A stretch of 18,121 bases of DNA, taken from NCBI GenBank assembly GCA_045546995.1, contig JAZQDW010000005.1, positions 1 to 18,121 of the forward strand. The letters run 5' to 3'. The DNA is from Firm-08 sp045546995. GTDB lineage: Bacteria > Bacillota > Clostridia > Oscillospirales > QAKW01. Both the position numbers and the translations under genes were made by a program. The notes below the pieces were generated by a model. The model was not told the DNA's origin. It worked only from the letters and a program-made list of their open reading frames with translations, and did not search any database. Below are positions 6,784 through 12,663 of this stretch, in pieces (positions within the stretch are counted from its first letter, which is position 1; every line of letters begins with the position of its first letter).

Positions 6784-6968
6784 AAAGGCTTGACAACTAT
6801 TTTAATATCCAGCCTTTTTTCCAAAAACGGAGCAACTAGCGGCCAGAGCATTTCTTCCAACTCTGCACCCACTTCATCAGCATCCGTGCAGAATTTAACC
6901 TTGTCACCACTTCGGAAGGAGAAATTTCCGTCCGGGTATGCACAAATTAGAGCTTTATTGTCTTGCAT
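6780..6968 (-). CDS. Hypothetical small protein, 62 aa
   Basis: MQDNKALICAYPDGNFSFRS begins the protein; an acidic helix follows (DADEVGAELEEMLWPLVAPF), then LEKRLDIKIVVKPL. No recognised family or metal motif. It overlaps the HNH gene's 3' end by 14 bases and the next gene by 4, so the three are probably translated as a coupled set. Confidence 0.6.
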   Translation of the reverse strand: MQDNKALICAYPDGNFSFRSGDKVKFCTDADEVGAELEEMLWPLVAPFLEKRLDIKIVVKPL

Positions 6969-7383
6969 TTTGGTAATCTCTTTTTAGTTCGGCAATGGTC
7001 AGCAAATTGGAAGGGTAGATGCGCATATTTTCGCGCTTGCCATTCTCCCAAGTTGAATGATGATGAAAGCAAAGGATGTTGACATTTCTTGGATCGTGCG
7101 CTGCTGCCGGATGTGCCCCGCGAGTGCGGATATGTGACACATAGGTTGCGGAATATTGCTCCAGCGGACGCATACATTCTTCGCAGAAATGTGGCTTGTG
7201 CGCCCAGCACCACCGATAAAACTTTTCATTTTCTTCGGGAGTGTGCCCCGCGCCGAACAGTTCCCGCTGGATGGATACACGCAAGCGGATATCCATTGCA
7301 AAACGGCGGTCAATCAGCGGTTCGATGCCGTGCGCCCTGCAAAGGTCATATTGCTCACGCGTATCAATCACAAACGGTTCCAT
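6955..7383 (-). CDS. HNH endonuclease-like protein, 142 aa
   Basis: The frame is open from 7524, but the first 47 codons overlap the upstream 196-aa gene. ATG at 7383, 4 bases after that gene's stop, gives MEPFVIDTREQYDLCRAHGI. The HNH core is in the second half: CEECMRPL supplies the first Cys pair, SHIRTRGAHP carries the general-base His, NVNILC the Asn, and CFHHHSTWENGK the last Cys and metal His. This is the 'CxxC...SH...N...CxxxH' form of zinc-stapled HNH nucleases. Such genes in phages are either homing nucleases or packaging and recombination nucleases; the tight operon fit and lack of a DNA-binding repeat domain argue mildly against a free-standing homing gene. Confidence 0.85.
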   Translation of the reverse strand: MEPFVIDTREQYDLCRAHGIEPLIDRRFAMDIRLRVSIQRELFGAGHTPEENEKFYRWCWAHKPHFCEECMRPLEQYSATYVSHIRTRGAHPAAAHDPRNVNILCFHHHSTWENGKRENMRIYPSNLLTIAELKRDYQNARQ

Positions 7384-7387
7384 ACTA

Positions 7388-7978
7388 CTACAGATCGGGC
7401 ATTTCGTCGTTCTCGACTTCGCCGCCTTCCCCGAAGAGCGACAACTGCGCCTGCTTGCCTTTGAAGAGGAATTCGTAAACCTCGCGCTTGATCTGGTCGA
7501 CAATCGCCTCCAGCTCTTCTTCAAAGCCGAACGATATTTGCGACAGCTTGATGCGCGGAGTGTTGATGCGGGTTTTCAGCCCGTTCGGGGTTTCAAAGAC
7601 TGCCGTTATGACAACTCCCACATTGTCCTCGGTGCCAGACCAGGACACCCCACGGACATCTATCTTCTGCAAGAGTTCATCCGCAAAATTCCTTGCCAAA
7701 ATCTTCTTCGGCTCGGCCAGTTTCATTTCATCAGATTCCAGCAACGTCAGGAAAGAAGTGATGTTGAATGTGCGACCCACGATTGGACGCAGGTCGTCGA
7801 ACAATCCCTTCAAATCCGGGTGAATGTCGCGGGTGACACTCGCGTGGTAATCGGTAACGGAAATTTCGCCACCGACAGTTTCGTTGATCTGGTAATCGGC
7901 TTGCAATCCTCCGTTCGGGTTTAGCTTAACCTTGGAAAGATTGAAGTTCTTTTCACTGGGAATTTGGAATTCTTCCAT
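7388..7978 (-). CDS. Conserved phage hypothetical protein, 196 aa
   Basis: Starts MEEFQIPSEKNFNLSKVKLN. Two beta-rich segments (LQADYQINETVGGEISVTDY; VGVVITAVFETPNGLKTRIN) flank helical parts. The C-terminus is GKQAQLSLFGEGGEVENDE ending MPDL, an acidic tail that resembles SSB-like or sliding-clamp-interacting tips: QLSLF fits the clamp-binding consensus QLxLF. That is the most informative motif; it suggests contact with the host DNA polymerase sliding clamp, which is inference. Otherwise I recognise no family. It sits 4 bases from its neighbours on both sides. Confidence 0.7.
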   Translation of the reverse strand: MEEFQIPSEKNFNLSKVKLNPNGGLQADYQINETVGGEISVTDYHASVTRDIHPDLKGLFDDLRPIVGRTFNITSFLTLLESDEMKLAEPKKILARNFADELLQKIDVRGVSWSGTEDNVGVVITAVFETPNGLKTRINTPRIKLSQISFGFEEELEAIVDQIKREVYEFLFKGKQAQLSLFGEGGEVENDEMPDL

Positions 7979-7982
7979 CGTA

Positions 7983-8177
7983 TTATTTTTTATCAGTTCC
8001 CGGATCCGCCGGTACGGGGGCCAGCACGCCTACGGCGACTTTGACCAACTTGTAAATGTCCTCTACGATTGCAAGTTCTGCCTCGCGGGCCTTTTCCTTG
8101 CGCTTTTGAGCCAACCAATTCTTGGTGTATTCAAGGTAAAAACTTGGCGCGTTGTGAAATTCAATTGTCTTTGGCAT
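7983..8177 (-). CDS. Hypothetical small helical protein, 64 aa
   Basis: MPKTIEFHNAPSFYLEYTKN is followed by a highly charged helix (WLAQKRKEKAREAELAIVED) and a hydrophobic helix (IYKLVKVAVGVLAPVPA), ending DPGTDKK. It could be a short amphipathic or membrane-edge protein. No family is recognised. It ends 4 bases before the 196-aa gene. Confidence 0.6.
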   Translation of the reverse strand: MPKTIEFHNAPSFYLEYTKNWLAQKRKEKAREAELAIVEDIYKLVKVAVGVLAPVPADPGTDKK

Positions 8178-8189
8178 AATATTGGGGTT

Positions 8190-8384
8190 TTAATCGACTT
8201 TACAAGCACCGCCGCATCTGGGATCCTTCCGAATTGATGTAATAAACGTAACGTCGGTCTTGCATCCGTTATCGTAATCGTCAACGTGCACATTAATATC
8301 AACCCTTTTTGCGCCAAGCAAATTGCGCAGTTTCGAAACTTCGTTAATTACGTGTTTCTCGAACTCTTTAATCTTTACATTCAT
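8190..8384 (-). CDS. Small protein, paralogue of the next upstream gene, 64 aa
   Basis: MNVKIKEFEKHVINEVSKLR then NLLGAKRVDINVHVDDYDNG, ending with CKTDVTFITSIRKD and PRCGGACKVD. The core 'F...V..lR...GA+.VdI......KcD.T' is shared with the 58-aa gene directly upstream, so the two are a tandem duplication. This copy has a C-terminal extension with two more Cys (RCGGAC). Function is unknown; a helix followed by a beta hairpin is predicted by eye. Confidence 0.65.
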   Translation of the reverse strand: MNVKIKEFEKHVINEVSKLRNLLGAKRVDINVHVDDYDNGCKTDVTFITSIRKDPRCGGACKVD

Positions 8385-8388
8385 ATTT

Positions 8389-8565
8389 TTAGTATCTAAT
8401 CGTTAAATCGCATTTGTTCTTTGATTCCATAACGGACGCAATAATTTCAACATTACGTGCGCCGACCGCCTTGCGGAAATCCTCTACTGTGGTTACCAAA
8501 AACGCCCTGAATTTGGCGATTTCATCCGTATTACAAAGCGGGGTGATTTCTTTTTCGTTATCCAT
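8389..8565 (-). CDS. Small protein, paralogue of the next downstream gene, 58 aa
   Basis: A longer frame starts at 8610 inside the exonuclease gene; ATG at 8565, 7 bases past that gene's stop, is preferred and gives MDNEKEITPLCNTDEIAKFR. The rest (AFLVTTVEDFRKAVGARNVE, IIASVMESKNKCDLTIRY) aligns with the 64-aa neighbour through Phe, Val, Arg, Gly-Ala-basic-x-Val-acidic-Ile and Lys-Cys/Thr-Asp-x-Thr. No family recognised. Confidence 0.65.
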   Translation of the reverse strand: MDNEKEITPLCNTDEIAKFRAFLVTTVEDFRKAVGARNVEIIASVMESKNKCDLTIRY

Positions 8566-8572
8566 ATCAAAA

Positions 8573-9373
8573 TCAAAAATCGTTTTGTTCCAACAACTCC
8601 GCTGCAACACCCGTTATTTTTGCCGAAAAATCGTTTTCCGGGCCTTTTAGCGATTCGTTGGGTAATTTATTGTCTTTTTCGTTTACGTTCAAAATAGGGG
8701 CATTTACGGCCTTTTCCGAAGATTCGGCCTGTTTGCTCTCCGCTGGCTGCTCTTCCGGGTATTCCTTGACTTTGAGTTCGACCAGCCCCTGCTCTACAAT
8801 GACGGGCAGACACCTCGCAACGGCCTTGACATCTTCCAACGCATCGTGCGCCGGGAATGATTCGCCGGGGAAACAACGAGAATACAATTCGGAAAGATTC
8901 GGGAATTTCAACCTGCCGTTTAACATCCGGGCATCCACCCACTTCATCGTCGAACGCATCGTGTCAATGCGCTTGCCTTTGTCCAAAGCATCCCCCACTC
9001 CGCTAGCAGTGTAATACTCGCTCCCCAAATCGCGCAGGATATTCGCTTTGATTATGGACGTGTCGAAATAGATATTGTGGCCGCAGATCAGGCCGGCATC
9101 GTGGCAATCCTGTATGAACATATCCACCACTCCGGCGAATGGCTCCCCGTGTTCCAAGGCATATTCCGTCGAAATGCCGTGAACCTCCACCGCGCCTTCC
9201 GGGATCTCCCACCCCTCAGGGCGGATGATGTGATTTTCCACGATATTGCCGTGCATCCACGACAACTGCACTATGTGCGGGAATTTGTCGAAATCCTCTT
9301 CCCAACGCCAATTGCGCTCGGGAATACCTGTCGTTTCGCAGTCGAAGAATAAAACGTCGTCTAATGTCATCAT
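8573..9373 (-). CDS. DEDDh 3'-5' exonuclease (DnaQ-like), 266 aa
   Basis: A DnaQ/RNase T-superfamily 3'-5' exonuclease. The frame is open from 9448 but the upstream part overlaps a 55-aa gene; the tandem ATGs at 9373/9370 precede the domain directly. ExoI motif DCETTG supplies Asp11 and Glu13. HIVQLSW and VHGIS follow, as in polymerase-epsilon-like exonucleases. ExoII is CGHNIYFDTSI (the second Asp), and ExoIII is FPAHDALEDVKAV with His five residues before Asp, the DEDDh signature. After about residue 195 a charged, low-complexity linker (EEQPAESKQAESSEK) leads to a C-terminal tail ending AAELLEQNDF, which may be a partner-binding tip. It probably serves proofreading or recombination in phage replication. 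Confidence 0.92.
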   Translation of the reverse strand: MMTLDDVLFFDCETTGIPERNWRWEEDFDKFPHIVQLSWMHGNIVENHIIRPEGWEIPEGAVEVHGISTEYALEHGEPFAGVVDMFIQDCHDAGLICGHNIYFDTSIIKANILRDLGSEYYTASGVGDALDKGKRIDTMRSTMKWVDARMLNGRLKFPNLSELYSRCFPGESFPAHDALEDVKAVARCLPVIVEQGLVELKVKEYPEEQPAESKQAESSEKAVNAPILNVNEKDNKLPNESLKGPENDFSAKITGVAAELLEQNDF

Positions 9374-9386
9374 CGTATCGCTCTTT

Positions 9387-9554
9387 TTATTTTGAATCAA
9401 GAATTGCACGCGTCCCGTCCAGCTTGTTACCATAGAGGACACCGCCATTTATTTTGTTCCACTGTGCAAGGGCAGATGCCCAAGAAGATGTCGTAAAGTT
9501 CCACCCGTTGGAAATTGTGAAATTCACATAGTCTTTTTCGTTGATTTGTCGCAT
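9387..9554 (-). CDS. Hypothetical small protein, 55 aa
   Basis: ATG at 9554 lies 13 bases past the stop of the 141-aa gene, and the TAA ends 13 bases before the exonuclease start. The sequence MRQINEKDYVNFTISNGWNF, then TTSSWASALAQWNKINGG and VLYGNKLDGTRAILDSK, is rich in Trp, Asn and Ser, with no Cys. It fills what would otherwise be a 190-base gap. No family is recognised. Confidence 0.6.
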   Translation of the reverse strand: MRQINEKDYVNFTISNGWNFTTSSWASALAQWNKINGGVLYGNKLDGTRAILDSK

Positions 9555-9566
9555 CTTTGTTTTGAA

Positions 9567-9992
9567 TTAAATTGTCCTTGGATCGTCAATATATACGGAA
9601 AGATTTTCAGCGGCAAACTGCTTGAGCCATTCCAAGAATTCCATCATCTGCCGCCTGTCCAGATGGCGCGCCTCGTTCACATCCTCCCCCAAACCAAGTT
9701 CCCGTTCATCCTTATCGCCCGGGTATTGCTCCAGCAGCCAATGATCGACGGCCTTTTCGCTCTTCCGAGTGCCCTGCTCGTAAAGAGCGAGGACAATTGT
9801 CGGAATGACATAGTTGTAATAATATGACAACTGCGCCATAGACGATCCCGGAGTGGCGAACTCAATTTTCAGCACTACGCGCTGACCTTTATGCTTGGCG
9901 AACTCCTGGGCCAGCCTCTCCATTGGCAGCAGTAATTGCCCGGTGTCCGATATTCTTCCGCACTCGCTAATTTTGTCCATATCAGTTTGCAT
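9567..9992 (-). CDS. Conserved phage protein, possibly NinB-like, 141 aa
   Basis: Starts MQTDMDKISECGRISDTGQL. A basic strand region (HKGQRVVLKIEFATPG) is followed by SMAQLSYYYNYVIPTIVLAL, a pattern (Q..YYY..V.P.I) known from many Bacteroidota phage proteins next to recombination genes. The C-terminus EFLEWLKQFAAENLSVYIDD ending PRTI is also typical of this group. The general layout (basic half, central aromatic helix, C-terminal 'l..fAae.l' helix) recalls lambda NinB recombination mediators, but that is only a guess. It lies within the exonuclease/ATPase operon and overlaps the upstream gene by 11 bases. Confidence 0.7.
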   Translation of the reverse strand: MQTDMDKISECGRISDTGQLLLPMERLAQEFAKHKGQRVVLKIEFATPGSSMAQLSYYYNYVIPTIVLALYEQGTRKSEKAVDHWLLEQYPGDKDERELGLGEDVNEARHLDRRQMMEFLEWLKQFAAENLSVYIDDPRTI

Positions 9993-10398
9993 CTTTTGCC
10001 GAAGGTATCAACTCTTCTTTCAGCTCCGGGAATTCATCAACCACATACTGCGCGACCGTCAGTTCATACGCCTGCGTCCCGAGCTGAAATATATATTCCC
10101 TCTCTGCCGCCGGACGTTCGGAATTATGGCTAATTATCGCAAGATATTCCTTCGCGAACTCTTCGACGGACATATCCATTACCCGGTCGATCGCGTGAGC
10201 TGGCAGCTTGTAACCCTTCGCCCCTCCCAACTTCCGCATCGCATCATAACTCTTGCGAATTGCCTTCCTATCCTCGCGCTGCGCTACCAAATATGCACCA
10301 AGATTGTCCAGGAACCTGTCCGTGGCAACCAACTGCGCCACGGACATATCCTGTAATGCCTTGCAGGCCCGAACCTTCTTTGCGGTATCTGCTTTCAT
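9982..10398 (-). CDS. Hypothetical helical protein, 138 aa
   Basis: Begins MKADTAKKVRACKALQDMSV and is nearly all helical and charged. The middle is DNLGAYLVAQREDRKAIRKS, then YDAMRKLGGAKGYKLPAHAI, and the end is VAQYVVDEFPELKEELIPSA. No catalytic motif is seen. The ATG overlaps the ATPase stop by 4 bases (ATGA), so it is probably co-translated with the ATPase and may be its partner, which is an inference from position. Confidence 0.7.
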   Translation of the reverse strand: MKADTAKKVRACKALQDMSVAQLVATDRFLDNLGAYLVAQREDRKAIRKSYDAMRKLGGAKGYKLPAHAIDRVMDMSVEEFAKEYLAIISHNSERPAAEREYIFQLGTQAYELTVAQYVVDEFPELKEELIPSAKDAN

Positions 10399-11750
10399 CG
10401 CTCAGTATATTCTTCGATTTCCAACTCTTCCTGACCGCGCACCACATTTTCTATGAAGCCCTGATAGCCGTTCTTTTTGGCTATGTCAATGATGGATTGC
10501 AGACGTTTCGCACCCAGCGATTCCCCGCGTGCGATGCGGAACACTTTGACCTTCGGATTGGCAGCAATAATCAACTTCGCTGCCACCTCCATTGCCTGAC
10601 TGTCCGAAATCTTGCCCGGAACAAAGGGAACGCCGTTTAGTTGCAGTCCATCCTCCGTGAACGTCAGCCCCTCGATAGGCAGCTGGGCACCGGCAATCAG
10701 GTCGGCACGTTCCTTTCCCAAGGCATCAATGCGGGCGTCCATCTTCTGCGCCTTGGCAACCGCATCGTCGAACTGCGATTTCTTTTCCTTGTACTGCTCG
10801 ACAAGGGCAAATTTCTTATTATGCTCTTCGGCCTTGGCAAGCAGCTCGGGAACGTTCGTCTTTTCAGGATCATTCTCTTCATACTTCGCCAGCCATTGTT
10901 CGGCATTGGCCTTACGTGTTTCCAGATCGGCCTTTTCGGCATTGATTCGTTCGACACTTTCGGCATATGTCTTTTCGGCGTCTGCAATCATCTTCGCGGC
11001 CATTTCCTTTGCCCGCTTCAACGAATCTTCCGCCGCTTCAATGCGTCCGGGGATGGCGTCGAGCTGCTCGACGCGCTGGGCGAGGAGGGCGCGCACACTC
11101 TTGGCCTTCTCGATCAATTTGGCATTGGTGGCCTGCTGCTCCATCAGCCCGGAAATATCCATCGGGCTGGCATATTTTTCCGCATCCCCCGGTTCCAGCT
11201 TTTCGACAATCTGGGCGACCAAGGTGTCAAAAGTCTTGACATCTCTGTTTACGCCCGTGCGCTCATTTTTGAGTTCCGCGACCTCGGTGTCGATAGATTC
11301 GATGCGCTCGCGCACCTCCGGGGCAAGCAGAGATTTTACAACGGCAATCTGCTTGCGCCTTCCTTCGGCAGTTTCCGACCAGCGGGAAAATTCCACCGCG
11401 TCGAAGTCCTGATAGCCGAAAATGCGCTGGAGCATCGACACGTTGTTTGTTGCCAACCCGGTTGACTTCTGCTTGATGGTAAGAGTGCCGCGAGGGTTGT
11501 TTTCCGTGAACGAGAGTGAAACATCGAATTCCTCCCCGTCATCCCCCACGACCATCTTCGCAAAGCCCTTGGAGGCCCCATTGCGCAGCACATCATCGCG
11601 CTCCCCGGTCAAGAGTGCCCCGATGGCCTTTAACAGTGTAGATTTACCCAGCTCGTTGTCGCCAGTAACGAAATAGACATTGCCGTTGAATTCGGCATCG
11701 AACTTCTCGATCACTTGGAAGTTCTGGAGTTCAAGTTTTTTGATATACAT
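10395..11750 (-). CDS. SbcC/RecF-like AAA ATPase with coiled coil, 451 aa
   Basis: An SMC/RecF-family ATPase. A longer frame exists from 11810, but its start falls in the tRNA-Leu, so ATG at 11750 (MYIKKLELQNFQVIEKF) is used; this matches the 'I.~l~i~nF..~' N-terminus of RecF/SbcC. Walker A is GDNELGKSTLL near residues 30-40. Residues about 150-345 are charged heptad-like coiled coil (VAELKNERTG; EEHNKKFALVEQYKEKKSQF). The C-terminal head fragment has KISDSQAMEVAAKLI as the signature-like segment, then KVKVFRIARGESLG where Walker B would be; the usual Asp is missing, though Glu is present. At 451 residues it is much shorter than SbcC (about 1000). With the DEDDh exonuclease and the NinB-like gene it forms a likely recombination set. 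Confidence 0.85.
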   Translation of the reverse strand: MYIKKLELQNFQVIEKFDAEFNGNVYFVTGDNELGKSTLLKAIGALLTGERDDVLRNGASKGFAKMVVGDDGEEFDVSLSFTENNPRGTLTIKQKSTGLATNNVSMLQRIFGYQDFDAVEFSRWSETAEGRRKQIAVVKSLLAPEVRERIESIDTEVAELKNERTGVNRDVKTFDTLVAQIVEKLEPGDAEKYASPMDISGLMEQQATNAKLIEKAKSVRALLAQRVEQLDAIPGRIEAAEDSLKRAKEMAAKMIADAEKTYAESVERINAEKADLETRKANAEQWLAKYEENDPEKTNVPELLAKAEEHNKKFALVEQYKEKKSQFDDAVAKAQKMDARIDALGKERADLIAGAQLPIEGLTFTEDGLQLNGVPFVPGKISDSQAMEVAAKLIIAANPKVKVFRIARGESLGAKRLQSIIDIAKKNGYQGFIENVVRGQEELEIEEYTER

Positions 11751-11783
11751 AATCGTATCGCTATAAAAGTGTAAAATTTTTCG

Positions 11784-11863
11784 TGCCCCCGGCTGGAATC
11801 GAACCAGCACCCCGTAGGAATAGATTTTGTATCTATCGCGTCTACCTTTTCCGCCACAGGGGC
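11784..11863 (-). tRNA. tRNA-Leu (CAA), with unusual A33
   Basis: An 80-base type II tRNA. Acceptor GCCCCTG pairs with CGGGGGC, discriminator A73. D-arm GCG/CGC with GGTAGAC in the loop, T-arm GCTGG-TTCGATT-CCAGC, and a long variable loop, all typical of Leu. The anticodon stem ATAGA/TCTAT encloses the loop TACAAAA, so the anticodon is CAA. Position 33, almost always U, is A here. No CCA is encoded. It lies between the ATPase start and a repeated leader (GTTGTGAAAT 16 bases upstream). Confidence 0.85.
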
Positions 11864-11946
11864 ATTTTAGGGATTTCGTATTTCACAACACTACTCCCCC
11901 CAAAATTGTGCGAAAGCGTTTTCCGTGTCTTGCGAGAAATGCCCAT

Positions 11947-12054
11947 TTATGCCGGGAACGGCTCACAACTTTTGTCAACGAATTCTGGAAGAAACCACCA
12001 TTCGAAATAAAGAGAATGGCCGTATCTCACGGCTCCCCCTCCTTTTGGGGGCAT
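11947..12054 (-). CDS. Candidate small ORF between tRNAs, 35 aa (low confidence)
   Basis: ATG at 12054, TAA at 11947. The peptide MPPKGGGAVRYGHSLYFEWW continues FLPEFVDKSCEPFPA. It is not recognised. The same bases form three adjacent hairpins closed by an 8-bp outer stem, which may be the true content of this region, so the ORF may be chance. Confidence 0.2.
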   Translation of the reverse strand: MPPKGGGAVRYGHSLYFEWWFLPEFVDKSCEPFPA

Positions 12055-12071
12055 TTCAGTTAAACAAAAGT
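11968..12071 (-). ncRNA. Putative structured RNA (four-way junction) within the tRNA array
   Basis: On the minus strand ACTTTTGT (12071-12064) and ACAAAAGT (11975-11968) are exact 8-bp complements. Between them lie three back-to-back hairpins: CCCCC/GGGGG (12051-12035, 7-base loop), GCCGT/ACGGC (12033-12019, 5-base loop) and CATTC/GAATG (12018-11999, 10-base loop). Together they make a cloverleaf-like four-way junction of about 104 bases, not a canonical tRNA (no TTCRA T-loop in place, no 7-base anticodon loop). The rest of the 275-base spacer (11864-12138) holds the tRNA leader repeat next to tRNA-Leu and an AT-rich hairpin AAAGAAC/GTTCTTT (12109-12135) just after the preceding tRNA. Confidence 0.4.
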
Positions 12072-12138
12072 GCTAATCGGCAGACCGGGAGGCCTTTCGC
12101 AGGAAAACAAAGAACTTCTTTTAACCCGGTTCTTTTTG

Positions 12139-12214
12139 TGCGGTCGGCGGGGGTCGAACCCGCAAGTGTCATCCCTGTTAGGATGGTGGTGTTACCAATT
12201 ACACCCACGTCCGC
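12139..12214 (-). tRNA. tRNA with 8-base anticodon loop, isotype uncertain (possibly Val-AAC)
   Basis: A 76-base tRNA. Acceptor GCGGACG pairs with CGACCGC with an A-A mismatch at 5:68, and A73 follows. D-arm GGTG/CACC with TTGGTAA in the loop, T-arm GCGGG-TTCGACC-CCCGC. Canonical spacing is met only if the anticodon stem is CCATC/GATGA (27:43 mismatched) around the 8-base loop CTAACAGG; the C and last G could also pair to leave a 6-base loop TAACAG. With T33 in place the anticodon would read AAC. No CCA is encoded. Confidence 0.7.
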
Positions 12215-12241
12215 ATTTTTGGGCCTTCCGCATTTCACAAC
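12215..12241 (-). repeat. Repeated tRNA leader, copy before the second tRNA
   Basis: On the minus strand GTTGTGAAAT (12241-12232) followed by 17 bases ending CCCAAAAAT leads straight into the tRNA. The same layout, GTTGTGAAAT (11889-11880) then 16 bases ending CCTAAAAT, precedes tRNA-Leu. The two leaders match in about three quarters of positions. The remainder of the spacer up to the tRNA-Gln end (12242-12286) holds a small GGGG-AAAG-CCCC hairpin and a GACC-GTT-GGTC hairpin just past tRNA-Gln. Confidence 0.6.
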
Positions 12242-12286
12242 GGGGAAAGCCCCCTATGGATAAACAAAACCTCTGACCAACGGTCG

Positions 12287-12358
12287 TTGCGCCGCCCCGA
12301 CTCGAACGAGGATTGCGAGTGCCAAAAACTCGAGTGTTGACCATTACACTACGGCGCA
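12287..12358 (-). tRNA. tRNA-Gln (TTG)
   Basis: A 72-base tRNA with perfect acceptor TGCGCCG/CGGCGCA and A73. D-arm GTG/CAC, anticodon stem CGAGT/ACTCG around the normal 7-base loop TTTTGGC (anticodon TTG, position 33 T), and T-arm CCTCG-TTCGAGT-CGGGG. No CCA is encoded. Its 5' end lies 2 bases after the stop of the 96-aa gene, so it is presumably cut from the same transcript. Confidence 0.92.
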
Positions 12359-12360
12359 AA

Positions 12361-12651
12361 TTATCTTACAGGCACAAAGGCCATTTTGTTTCCCTTGCAT
12401 TTCCGCGCATAGCCTATGGCCCAAATCATTTTCTTCGATTCCACTCCCACCGCCTCGAACATCCCCGGATAGCGGTTTGCCAACTCTTTGTCCGTCGCAA
12501 TCACATAACCACGCCCCATAACCAACTCATTGGCTATCCTCTTCATTTCGCGGTCACTCTTCCTGCGAAGAGTGTAATCCTTTGCATTGGCCGCACGGAG
12601 AGTTTCGCGGAAAGCAACGCCTGCCCAGAATGTTATTCCTTTCTTTTCCAT
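12361..12651 (-). CDS. Hypothetical protein, 96 aa
   Basis: MEKKGITFWAGVAFRETLRA is followed by a charged helix (LRRKSDREMKRIANELVMG), then RGYVIATDKELANRYPGMFE and a basic tail (KMIWAIGYARKCKGNKM, ending AFVPVR). Mixed alpha/beta, net basic, no known motif. It is the second gene after the promoter at 13017-13047 and directly precedes tRNA-Gln. Confidence 0.65.
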   Translation of the reverse strand: MEKKGITFWAGVAFRETLRAANAKDYTLRRKSDREMKRIANELVMGRGYVIATDKELANRYPGMFEAVGVESKKMIWAIGYARKCKGNKMAFVPVR

Positions 12652-12663
12652 CGTTTCAGAATT

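Noticed and set aside
7241..7924. Plus-strand ORF of 227 codons
   Set aside because: Antiparallel to the 196-aa gene and the HNH gene, which fit the minus-strand operon by overlaps and motifs.
10641..11465. Plus-strand ORFs opposite the ATPase
   Set aside because: They mirror the codon pattern of the coiled-coil ATPase on the other strand; Leu/Phe-rich composition is typical of an antisense shadow.
11751..11810. N-terminal extension of the ATPase reading frame
   Set aside because: The extension starts inside the tRNA-Leu and is not like RecF/SbcC N-termini; MYIKKLELQNF at 11750 is the natural start.
11842..11946. A 34-codon minus-strand ORF from 11946
   Set aside because: It reads into the tRNA-Leu and ends in its D-arm; overlap with a structured tRNA and the leader repeat makes coding unlikely.
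12035..12051. CCCCC/GGGGG hairpin as a terminator
   Set aside because: No T run follows on either strand; it is better explained as one arm of the putative junction RNA.
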